From NCBI GenBank assembly GCA_900554625.1, contig USHP01000052.1, forward strand, positions 1 through 9,302: 9,302 nt of DNA. The letters are read 5' to 3'. The DNA comes from an uncultured Eubacteriales bacterium (GTDB lineage: Bacteria; Bacillota; Clostridia; Oscillospirales; Oscillospiraceae). Both the position numbers and the translations under genes were made by a program. The notes below the pieces were generated by a model. It had not been told where the DNA came from. It did not search any database and saw only the letters and a list, made by a program, of their open reading frames with translations. Position 1 is the stretch's first letter. Each line of letters begins with the position of its first letter. Positions 1 through 5,512 of this stretch are shown here, one piece after another.

Positions 1-808
1 AGCCGGATACGTCGCACAGCAGCACCAGATGCTTGCGCTGGGCCCGTTTTTTCCGGTAGCGCAGGCGGTAGAAGCTGCCGCCGGTTTCCAGGCCCTTGCG
101 GATGGTTTTGCGAAAATCCAGCTTCCCGGTGTGGGCGCTGCCTTTGCGCTTGGCGGAGAGTTCTCCGTTGATCTGCCGGGCCACCGCCTGGATCATGGAA
201 ATGGCTTTGGGAATTTCCGTATCCTTAAACTCCGAAATATCCCGGTACAAAATTCCCATTTCCGGGTCAATCTCCTGGGCGCCCACTCCTGCATTCTCCA
301 TCAGCATCTGCTGCTCCAGAATGGCCCGGGCAAATACCGAGTGGATAAATTCGTCGTAGAGTTTGGGATTGCGCTCGGCGGTGCCCCGGTACTTTTCCAT
401 AAAGCTGCGCAGCCGCTGACGGGCATCCTCCGGCATGGCAGCATAGGCCTCCCGCTGGCTTTCGTCCAAGTCCATGGGTTTGCCGTTGAGCTGCAATTCC
501 TCTTCTGCCTCCTGGCGGTGCTGCTGCATCTCCTGCTCCCGCTGCATCTGCTCCTTGGCCTGCTGGCGCATTTTTTCTTCGGAGATGAAAAATCCGTCAA
601 AGCACCGGTCAAAGGAAAGCTGCTCTTCCCGGGATTTGGCATAGACCGTCCGCAAGGCAGTTTTCACCTGCTCCCGGTCTGCCATTCCCAGGCCAATCAG
701 CAGCTGTGCAGCGTCCTCCGTTTCCTTGGGGCTGATGATTAACCCTTCCAGCCGCAGCATCCGGGAAAAAGCAGACAGCTTTTCCAGGTAGACCTGCGGG
801 TCAGTCAT
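1..808 (-). CDS. VWA domain protein, CoxE-like (partial, C-terminus cut by window edge)
   Basis: The frame is open from the ATG at 808-806 to the left edge, giving 269 residues with no stop. The visible part is mostly the N-terminal region that precedes the VWA domain in CoxE-like proteins. It includes a strongly charged Gln/Glu/Arg/Lys-rich helical stretch near residues 85-115. It ends in a basic segment (RYRKKRAQRKH) followed by a hydrophobic strand and D266-V-S-G269, the start of the DxSxS metal-ion-dependent adhesion site; the next base fits the expected Ser. Known family role: VWA partners of MoxR AAA+ ATPases bind target proteins through MIDAS and help the ATPase remodel or mature them. 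It overlaps the upstream MoxR gene by 8 nt (CATGACTGA junction), so translation is probably coupled. No signal peptide or membrane segment is seen, so it is probably cytosolic. The target is unknown. The identification is good, but most of the VWA fold lies outside the window. Confidence 0.88.
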   Translation of the reverse strand, partial: MTDPQVYLEKLSAFSRMLRLEGLIISPKETEDAAQLLIGLGMADREQVKTALRTVYAKSREEQLSFDRCFDGFFISEEKMRQQAKEQMQREQEMQQHRQEAEEELQLNGKPMDLDESQREAYAAMPEDARQRLRSFMEKYRGTAERNPKLYDEFIHSVFARAILEQQMLMENAGVGAQEIDPEMGILYRDISEFKDTEIPKAISMIQAVARQINGELSAKRKGSAHTGKLDFRKTIRKGLETGGSFYRLRYRKKRAQRKHLVLLCDVSG

Positions 809-1688
809 GGTGATGTCCTCCGCAGCCTCCGCATTGGCAGGATTGGTGGTCATCCAGATTCAGTTCGGCGATATCTTCGTTATTTTTCAGCACAAATCCC
901 GCCGTCTGCCGCAGGGCATCCGGGGTCAGTTCCCGCAGGCCCAGGGCATCCAGTGCCGCTGCCCAGTCCAGGGTTTCCGCAATGGAGGGCTTTTTCAGAA
1001 TGGTTTCGCTGGCCCGGAGTTTCTGCACTGCCAGGGCAACCTGGGCACACAGCCGGTCATCCACATGGGGAAGCTTTGCCCGCAGAATGGCCAGTTCCTT
1101 CTCCATGTCCGGATATTCGATATACAGGTAGGCGCACCGCCGGCGCAGAGCTTCGCTCAGGGGTCTTGCCCGGTTGGAGGTCAGTACCACAAAGGGGATG
1201 GATCTGGCCTTGATGGTACCTACTTCCGGGATGGATACCTGCATATCCGAAAGCAGTTCCAGCAGGAATGCTTCGAATTCTTCATCGGCCTTGTCAATCT
1301 CGTCAATCAGCAGCACCACCGGCTTTTCCGACCGGATGGACTGCAGCAGGGGCCGCTCCAGAAGGTATTCGTCGCTGAACAGGGATTTGGTCAGCGCGTC
1401 CTTGTCCTGGGCATTCATATTCACCTGGATGGACAGCAGCTGCTTCTGGTAGTTCCACTCGTACAGGGCCTTGCTCTCGTCCAGGCCTTCATAGCATTGC
1501 AAACGTACCAGATCCCGGTCCAGGGCCGAGGCCATCACCTTGGCAATCTCGGTTTTGCCCACACCGGCAGCGCCCTCAATCAGCAGCGGCCGTCCCAGCT
1601 GCAGCGCCACATACAGCACCGTAGCCAGGGTATCATCATAGATATAATGGGCCTGATCCATTTTTTGTTTCAGTTCTTCTAAGGTCAT
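801..1688 (-). CDS. MoxR-family AAA+ ATPase
   Basis: The product is a 295-residue AAA+ ATPase of the MoxR/CoxD kind. Motifs seen: Walker A GAAGVGKT at 39-46, Walker B VVLLIDEID at 124-132, sensor-1 Asn172 in LTSN, and an arginine-finger cluster R182-R184. The helical lid domain follows. MoxR ATPases form rings that remodel or metallate client proteins together with a VWA partner, and that partner is the next gene. The start at 1688 is chosen because AAGGAG lies 7 nt upstream. A longer frame opens at 1733 but would begin upstream of the -10 element. The gene has its own promoter at 1711-1739 and overlaps the VWA gene by 8 nt. The last 15 residues are odd: H281, three Cys (C284, C286, C289), glycine pairs and H292-H293-H294-D295, which looks like a small metal-binding tail. 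The family call is firm. The client and the tail function are not known. Confidence 0.93.
   Translation of the reverse strand: MTLEELKQKMDQAHYIYDDTLATVLYVALQLGRPLLIEGAAGVGKTEIAKVMASALDRDLVRLQCYEGLDESKALYEWNYQKQLLSIQVNMNAQDKDALTKSLFSDEYLLERPLLQSIRSEKPVVLLIDEIDKADEEFEAFLLELLSDMQVSIPEVGTIKARSIPFVVLTSNRARPLSEALRRRCAYLYIEYPDMEKELAILRAKLPHVDDRLCAQVALAVQKLRASETILKKPSIAETLDWAAALDALGLRELTPDALRQTAGFVLKNNEDIAELNLDDHQSCQCGGCGGHHHD
817..821 (-). promoter_or_regulatory. Ribosome binding site of the VWA gene, inside the MoxR gene
   Basis: On the minus strand GGAGG lies 8 nt before the ATG at 808. It is encoded by the Gly-Gly codons of the MoxR C-terminal tail. A second GGAGG sits at 826-830. This fixes the VWA start and partly explains the glycine pairs in the overlapping tail. 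Confidence 0.7.
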
Positions 1689-1695
1689 GCAGTTT

Positions 1696-1701
1696 CTCCT
1701 T
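1696..1701 (-). promoter_or_regulatory. Ribosome binding site of the MoxR gene
   Basis: AAGGAG on the minus strand lies 7 nt before the ATG at 1688. It selects this start over the upstream in-frame ATG at 1733. Confidence 0.8.
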
Positions 1702-1710
1702 TTTCTTTTT

Positions 1711-1739
1711 ATTATACCATACCCTGCAAACAATGGGAA
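1711..1739 (-). promoter_or_regulatory. Promoter of the MoxR-VWA operon (extended -10)
   Basis: On the minus strand there is a perfect TATAAT at 1716-1711 with an upstream TGG (1719-1717), giving the extended -10 TGnTATAAT. A weaker -35 match, TTCCCA (1739-1734), lies 17 nt upstream. The predicted transcript would start near 1704, only a few bases before the Shine-Dalgarno site, so the leader is very short. Placement just downstream of the ridA terminator supports an independent transcription unit. Confidence 0.75.
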
Positions 1740-1760
1740 GCGGAATCTGCTGGCGGCTGC

Positions 1761-1798
1761 AGAAAACCCTCCTGACCGTTTTTCCAGTCAGGAGGGTT
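1761..1798 (-). terminator. Intrinsic terminator after ridA
   Basis: A perfect 12-bp inverted repeat, AACCCTCCTGAC (1765-1776) and GTCAGGAGGGTT (1787-1798), has a 10-nt loop. Read on the minus strand it begins 18 nt past the ridA stop and is followed by a short TTTTCT run. The run is short, so termination may be partial. The two arms are fully complementary, so it could also act on the other strand, but no plus-strand gene needs it. Confidence 0.75.
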
Positions 1799-1816
1799 GT
1801 TGGTTTTTGCTGGAAT

Positions 1817-2194
1817 TTACTTGCAGGCGATGGCCTCGATTTCCACCAGAGCGCCCTTGGGAATATCCTTGACGGCGTAGGCTGCCCGGGCGGGGCAATT
1901 TTCCGTGAAGAACTCGGCATATACTGCGTTCATGGCAGCAAAATCCTCAATATTTGCCAGCAGCACCGTGGTTTTCACCACGTCTGCACAGCTGTATCCG
2001 GCCTTTTCCAGGATATTGCGGACGTTGGTCAGAGACTGACGGGTCTGGGAGGCAATGTCCTCCCCGGCAAAAGCACCGGTAGCCGGATCAATGGGCAGCT
2101 GTCCGGAGACGAACAGCAGATTTCCTGCCTGCACTGCCTGAGAATAAGGGCCGATGGCGGCGGGGGCATTTTCCGTGTGAATGGGATGATTCAT
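1817..2194 (-). CDS. ridA: RidA family reactive enamine/imine deaminase
   Basis: The product has 125 residues, the normal full length for RidA (YjgF/YER057c/UK114), a small cytosolic trimer. The family hydrolyses reactive 2-aminoacrylate and related enamine/imine intermediates released by PLP enzymes such as threonine/serine dehydratase, protecting other PLP enzymes. Diagnostic features: GPYSQA at 15-20, the [15 protein letters not shown] segment at 26-40, and the C-terminal signature from P101 to A123. That signature contains Arg103 (the substrate-carboxylate-binding Arg, Arg105 in E. coli) and Glu118 (Glu120 in E. coli). AAAGGAAG at 2203-2210 lies 8 nt before the ATG. The gene starts 23 nt after the stop of the leucine-rich-repeat gene with no terminator between, so the two are likely co-transcribed, and a terminator follows at 1761-1798. 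The assignment is firm; the reason for its pairing with a surface-type protein is unclear. Confidence 0.95.
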   Translation of the reverse strand: MNHPIHTENAPAAIGPYSQAVQAGNLLFVSGQLPIDPATGAFAGEDIASQTRQSLTNVRNILEKAGYSCADVVKTTVLLANIEDFAAMNAVYAEFFTENCPARAAYAVKDIPKGALVEIEAIACK

Positions 2195-2217
2195 GCAACA
2201 TACTTCCTTTCGTTATA

Positions 2218-3891
2218 TTAGGATTCGGCTTCTGTTTCCAGGTACCAGCCCACGTTGTTGGGGGCGTCGGGATACCGGAAGGCTTCGGCAATCAGTTTGT
2301 ATGCAGGCAGCGGCGTAATTTCATCCGTATCATACCGCCAGCCTACGCCGTAAGGCTGAGAGCCGGTAAAGGAGGACCAGCAGTCCGGATGCTGGGCAAT
2401 GAAGCGGTCCTGCTCTTCCTTGGGAATCCGGCTGCCGCCGGCAGGATTCAGTCTGGCGCACAAATGGGTCATAGGCAGATCATCCAGCGGGGACAGATCC
2501 TGCACATGCGTATTGCTGATGTTCAGCATTTCCAGGCTTTCACAGTTTGCCAAAGGCGACAGATCCTCAATGTACTCGCAGAAGGCGATTTCCAGGAACT
2601 TCAGCTTCTTGCAGTTTTCAAAGGGGGTCAAATCCTTGATGGGCGCGCCGGATACGATGATGTACTCCAGGTTGGGCATTCCCGCCACAAAGGGCACTGC
2701 ATCCAGGAATTCATTGTGACCGATGTCCATGAACTGCACGTCTTCACAGTAAATCAGGTCATGGCTGTTGTCGTCCACCAAGCCGTACACTGCCCGGATG
2801 ACCTGGGCATCGGTCAGGCTGGTGCCGCCCTCACCAAAGTACACCCGCCAGACCACCTTGGTTTTATCCCGATAGTCGTCCCGGATTTTGGCCAGAACTT
2901 CATTGGACATCTGGCAGTTTTCCAGCACGAAGCGGCTGCAGTTCTGCATCAGGTCCAGAGCCTGGCGCACTTCCTGTTCCCCATCGTCGCCGATTTTCGT
3001 ATTCTTGATGTGCACTTCCTCGTCGGTGGTGGAGATGGTCTGACCAAAGAAATCGAAGCTGTAATGGAATTTCACCTCCGGAGCGGTGTCCATCAGGGTT
3101 TTGACGTCCTCCTTGGTCAGCTGGCTGACACCTTCGGCATTGTTCAGTTCCACGCTTTCCAGGTTAGGCAGCATGGCCAGCTTTTCTGCTACCTCCGCAA
3201 CGCCATCCGAGGTCAGGGTCGACAGATCCAGCTGGGTAGTCTGGGTGTCATACTCCTTGCCCATCAGTTCCACGGTACAGGCAATGTCGATTGCTTCATA
3301 GGCAGCTTTCAGCTGCTCCACCTCTTCCAAAGACAGTTCCGGCATCTTCAGGTTGATGGACTTCACCTGAGGAAGATACACCAGGTTTTCCATCAGGGCT
3401 TCCAGGGTGTACTCTCCATTTTCCAGCACCAGTTCCGTGGTGTCCGGGGGGAAGGCTTTTCCGCCCAGGTCCACTGTATAGGTAACTGCACAGTCCGGAT
3501 TCTGACTCTGGAAGGCTTCCAGCTGCGCATAGTCATGGCAGGAAGAGGCATCCAGAGTCTTCAAGTTCGGAAAATATTTGCTCAGAATGTCCACGTCTTC
3601 CTGGGTCAGGGTGCTGACACTGATGCTCTGCGAATCACTGGATACTTTTCCATTCTGGAACGGTACGTTCCAGACAATCTGGCACTGGGGCAGCTGGGCG
3701 TGAACCTGGTCGTAATGGGCAGCGGAAATATCCTCCTGCCGCAGGTCCAGCGTGACTGCATGGATGGAATAGGCCTTTCCTTCCACAAAAATGTGATTAT
3801 CCCGATACCACAGGAAGCCCACGATGCCTCCTACTGCCAGCGTCAGTACGATCACAATCACCAGAAGGACGGTCACAAGTTTATTCTTCAC
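2218..3891 (-). CDS. Membrane-anchored leucine-rich-repeat protein
   Basis: The product has 557 residues. A basic N-terminus (MKNK) and one hydrophobic segment at about 5-28, without a lipobox Cys, suggest a signal anchor with the rest outside the cell. Residues 46-355 hold a degenerate repeat. Units begin with a strand-like stretch such as QIVWNV (71), AVTYTV (135), IACTVEL (203), KFHYSF (274) and KVVWRV (345), mostly followed by a Gly-Lys-like turn, a Leu-rich strand, a helix and an LPNL-type strand. Spacing is 64, 68, 71 and 71 residues. Residues 400-475 carry canonical short LRRs with D-L-[ST]-P-[LF] at 420-424, 443-447 and 465-469, as in internalin-like proteins. Such domains usually bind proteins or glycans; the ligand is unknown. 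The start is a GTG at 3891 with GGAGG 8 nt upstream; an in-frame TTG at 3906 lies upstream but has no such site. It is the first gene of a unit with ridA. There is no sortase motif or enzyme domain. Confidence 0.85.
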   Translation of the reverse strand: MKNKLVTVLLVIVIVLTLAVGGIVGFLWYRDNHIFVEGKAYSIHAVTLDLRQEDISAAHYDQVHAQLPQCQIVWNVPFQNGKVSSDSQSISVSTLTQEDVDILSKYFPNLKTLDASSCHDYAQLEAFQSQNPDCAVTYTVDLGGKAFPPDTTELVLENGEYTLEALMENLVYLPQVKSINLKMPELSLEEVEQLKAAYEAIDIACTVELMGKEYDTQTTQLDLSTLTSDGVAEVAEKLAMLPNLESVELNNAEGVSQLTKEDVKTLMDTAPEVKFHYSFDFFGQTISTTDEEVHIKNTKIGDDGEQEVRQALDLMQNCSRFVLENCQMSNEVLAKIRDDYRDKTKVVWRVYFGEGGTSLTDAQVIRAVYGLVDDNSHDLIYCEDVQFMDIGHNEFLDAVPFVAGMPNLEYIIVSGAPIKDLTPFENCKKLKFLEIAFCEYIEDLSPLANCESLEMLNISNTHVQDLSPLDDLPMTHLCARLNPAGGSRIPKEEQDRFIAQHPDCWSSFTGSQPYGVGWRYDTDEITPLPAYKLIAEAFRYPDAPNNVGWYLETEAES

Positions 3892-3899
3892 TGCATTGA

Positions 3900-3904
3900 C
3901 CTCC
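3900..3904 (-). promoter_or_regulatory. Ribosome binding site of the LRR-protein gene
   Basis: GGAGG on the minus strand lies 8 nt before the GTG at 3891. An ATG in between (minus strand, in ATGCAGTGA) is out of frame and stops at once. The upstream in-frame TTG at 3906 overlaps this site and is therefore an unlikely start. Confidence 0.75.
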
Positions 3905-3926
3905 AAATGATTTCAAACTGTGAAAA

Positions 3927-3955
3927 ATCATAGCACATTTTTAACCGAATTGCAA
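3927..3955 (-). promoter_or_regulatory. Promoter of the LRR protein-ridA unit (extended -10)
   Basis: On the minus strand, -35 TTGCAA (3955-3950), a 17-nt spacer and -10 TATGAT (3932-3927) are seen, with TGC directly before the -10, making it an extended -10. The transcript would begin near 3920 and have a leader of about 29 nt. No clear operator repeat overlaps it. The closest palindrome is the hairpin at 3982-4002, about 27 bp upstream of the -35. Confidence 0.72.
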
Positions 3956-3981
3956 CCTTTTGTCAGAAAAGCCTCGCAGAG

Positions 3982-4002
3982 TTTGCCGCCTACGGCGGCA
4001 AA
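3982..4002. repeat. Perfect hairpin, 9-bp stem, 3-nt loop
   Basis: TTTGCCGCC (3982-3990) and GGCGGCAAA (3994-4002) enclose the loop TAC on the plus strand, GTA on the minus strand. It has no T-tract on the minus strand, so it is not an obvious terminator. Confidence 0.8.
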
Positions 4003-4051
4003 TAAAGTCAAGAACGTTTTCGGCCGGGGCGCACCCCCAAGTTAGCTTCTC

Positions 4052-4068
4052 TTGCCCCTTCGGGGCAA
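4052..4068. repeat. Perfect hairpin, 7-bp stem, 3-nt loop
   Basis: TTGCCCC (4052-4058) and GGGGCAA (4062-4068) enclose TTC on the plus strand, GAA on the minus strand. It has the same outline as the neighbouring hairpins. Confidence 0.8.
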
Positions 4069-4115
4069 TTTACCTTCCGTACCTGGACGAAAACACATCT
4101 CAGGCTGCAAGTGTG

Positions 4116-4144
4116 GAATTTGTCCCCCATCGGGGGACAAATTC
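4116..4144. repeat. Perfect hairpin, 13-bp stem, 3-nt loop
   Basis: AATTTGTCCCCC (4117-4128) and GGGGGACAAATT (4132-4143) pair perfectly around ATC (GAT on the minus strand). A further G-C pair (4116/4144) closes the base. This is the strongest stem of the cluster and lacks a downstream T-tract. Confidence 0.8.
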
Positions 4145-4168
4145 TGTGCGCAGCAGACTGCCAAAGTT

Positions 4169-4199
4169 TGTCAAAAAAACCCTGCGGGATTTTTTGACA
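4169..4199 (-). terminator. Second terminator-like hairpin behind the ABC operon
   Basis: TGTC plus A6 on one side and T6 plus GACA on the other flank a CCC-TGC-GGG core (4180-4188). There is one A/A mismatch (4179/4189). On the minus strand the GC core is followed by seven T, as in an intrinsic terminator. It lies just downstream of the stronger hairpin at 4205-4238, so the operon has tandem terminators. It is also the left-hand member of the hairpin cluster as read in the direction of transcription. Confidence 0.6.
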
Positions 4200-4204
4200 G
4201 TCTG

Positions 4205-4238
4205 AAAGACCGCAGGCACCGGAATGCCTGCGGTCTTT
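4205..4238 (-). terminator. Main terminator of the ABC export operon
   Basis: A perfect 14-bp stem, AAAGACCGCAGGCA (4205-4218) and TGCCTGCGGTCTTT (4225-4238), has a 6-nt loop. It starts 7 nt past the permease stop codon on the minus strand. It ends in TTTC, so the T-tract is short and the second hairpin behind it may complete termination. Confidence 0.82.
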
Positions 4239-4245
4239 GCTTGTA

Positions 4246-5499
4246 TCAATCCCGGCGAAGAGCCTCGATGGGATTCAGGTTTGCCGCCTGCACGGCAGGG
4301 AGCATGCCGAACACCACGCCGATCAGGGTGGAGAACACCACTGCCACGGCAATGGCCGGCAGGCTGATGGACACCGGAATCTGTACCATGCTGGAAATCA
4401 GCTGGGCCATAATGACACCGGTAATCACGCCAATCAGGCCGCCCATACTGGTCAGAACTGCGGACTCTGTCAGGAACTGAAGCAAAATCCGCTTCTTTTT
4501 CGCACCGATTGCCTTCTTCAAGCCAATTTCCGCAGTACGTTCGGTAACGGACACCAGCATGATGTTCATAACGCCGATACCGCCAACCAGCAGCGAGATA
4601 CTGGCAATCCAGATCAGCTGGGTGTTGGTGGACTCAGACATCTTCTGCAGCTGCTGGGCCTGCTCCAGCATATCCTGGCTGCGGTACTGGAGTTTGCTGC
4701 TGGAACTGACAATCTGCTTTTGATTCAGAAGATCCGCCGCATCCTGTCCGGCGCTGGTCATGGCATCGGTGTTCACCACTTTGAGAGCCACGCTTTGGGG
4801 CTCATCAAACCGGTAAGCCGTAGGCCAAACACTGTCAGGCAGGTAGACAGCGCCGGTGGAGTTGTTCATATACAGCTGATAGTCCTTCATGGTGTTGATG
4901 GTAGGGGCGAATTCTTCCGAAAGGGCCACCACACCTACCACGGTAAAGGTATCGCTGTTCAGTTCCACGGTTTTTCCCACCGGGTCTTCTCCGCCGAAGA
5001 GGTTCTTGACGGTGTTGGTGTCCACCAGAACCACCTTGCGGTAGTTGTCATAGTCGCTCTGGGTAAAACCCCGACCGCTTTTCACCTGGTAGCCATACAC
5101 ATCCAGATAGTGTTCATCAATACCGAAAATCTGTCCGCTGTAACGGATATTCTGGTAGTACAGTCCGTCGGAATAATTCCGGGCACAGTACAGCGACACT
5201 TCCTCTACCCCTGCAATTTCCTTCAGCTCCTGCCGGGTCTGTTCGGTAATCACCCGAACTCCGTCAGGATTTCCATTCCAGTTCATATCGTAGGGGTAAC
5301 TTCCCTCGTTGAGCTGGACGGTAACCACGTTATTGCCAGCACCAATCAGGTTCTCCTTGATCTGCTCGTTGGTGCCCTGAATGGTGGAGACAATGGTAAT
5401 GATGGCTGCGATGCCGATGATGATACCCAGCATGGTCAGCACCGAGCGCATCTTATGCCCCCAGATGCCCTGGAAGGCAAGTCTGATATTTTCTGTCAT
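4246..5499 (-). CDS. ABC transporter permease, MacB/FtsX type
   Basis: The product has 417 residues with the MacB/FtsX layout. There is a short cytosolic N-terminus (IWGHKMRSVLTMLGI), TM1 at about 18-40, a large extracellular MacB-core domain at about 41-290, TM2 at 294-318, the cytosolic coupling segment VTERTAEIGLKKAIGAKKK at 318-336, TM3 at about 340-367 and TM4 at about 378-402, ending in NPIEALRRD. Members of this family act as mechanotransmission exporters, using ATP hydrolysis in the cytosol to drive movement of the outer domain rather than a classic transmembrane channel. Known substrates include peptides, toxins and lipoproteins. It works with the ATPase at 7429-8238 and the adaptors at 5511-7544 and 8238-9302. 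Its AAGGAGG lies 6 nt before the ATG and includes the stop codon of adaptor 2. It is the last gene of the operon. The substrate cannot be told from the sequence. Confidence 0.95.
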   Translation of the reverse strand: MTENIRLAFQGIWGHKMRSVLTMLGIIIGIAAIITIVSTIQGTNEQIKENLIGAGNNVVTVQLNEGSYPYDMNWNGNPDGVRVITEQTRQELKEIAGVEEVSLYCARNYSDGLYYQNIRYSGQIFGIDEHYLDVYGYQVKSGRGFTQSDYDNYRKVVLVDTNTVKNLFGGEDPVGKTVELNSDTFTVVGVVALSEEFAPTINTMKDYQLYMNNSTGAVYLPDSVWPTAYRFDEPQSVALKVVNTDAMTSAGQDAADLLNQKQIVSSSSKLQYRSQDMLEQAQQLQKMSESTNTQLIWIASISLLVGGIGVMNIMLVSVTERTAEIGLKKAIGAKKKRILLQFLTESAVLTSMGGLIGVITGVIMAQLISSMVQIPVSISLPAIAVAVVFSTLIGVVFGMLPAVQAANLNPIEALRRD

Positions 5500-5505
5500 A
5501 AATGC

Positions 5506-5512
5506 CCTCCTT
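5506..5512 (-). promoter_or_regulatory. Ribosome binding site of the permease, merged with the upstream stop codon
   Basis: AAGGAGG on the minus strand lies 6 nt before the ATG at 5499. Its first two A bases belong to the TAA stop of adaptor 2 (TAAGGAGG), so a ribosome ending on adaptor 2 sits on the permease start site. Tight translational coupling is expected. Confidence 0.85.

Larger units (their letters stand above)
3958..4204. repeat. Intergenic hairpin cluster, REP/BIME-like mosaic
   Basis: The 339 bases between the permease stop and the LRR start hold no convincing gene. Apart from the promoter and terminators, they contain a run of short palindromes with three-base loops (3982-4002, 4052-4068, 4116-4144, 4180-4188). 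A small GGGG/CCCC inverted repeat sits at 4026-4037. Three of the palindromes share a TTG(C/T)C...G(A/G)CAA outline. The ends, 3958-3985 and 4166-4193, look like diverged copies of one sequence (about 20 of 28 positions match by eye). This resembles interspersed palindromic repeats, but a genome-wide copy number cannot be seen from here. Confidence 0.5.

Noticed and set aside
29..1682. Plus-strand open frames opposite the VWA and MoxR genes.
   Set aside because: The minus-strand products have MIDAS, Walker A, Walker B and sensor motifs; the plus-strand ones show nothing and lack start sites.
1689..1733. Upstream start of the MoxR gene at 1733.
   Set aside because: It would lie upstream of the -10 element at 1711-1716, and the ATG at 1688 has a good Shine-Dalgarno site and the usual N-terminus.
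2389..3933. Long open frame on the plus strand opposite the LRR gene (514 codons).
   Set aside because: It mirrors the codon pattern of the minus-strand gene, has no ribosome binding site or recognisable domain, and the minus-strand protein has clear domain structure, promoter and start site.
3982..4144. Riboswitch, attenuator or CRISPR array in the hairpin cluster.
   Set aside because: No conserved riboswitch core is recognised, the hairpins are not placed as a leader of a nearby gene, and there is no regular repeat-spacer pattern.
3960..4480. Possible small plus-strand genes in the intergenic region.
   Set aside because: The frames run straight through hairpins and terminators, lack a Shine-Dalgarno site and give low-complexity products.
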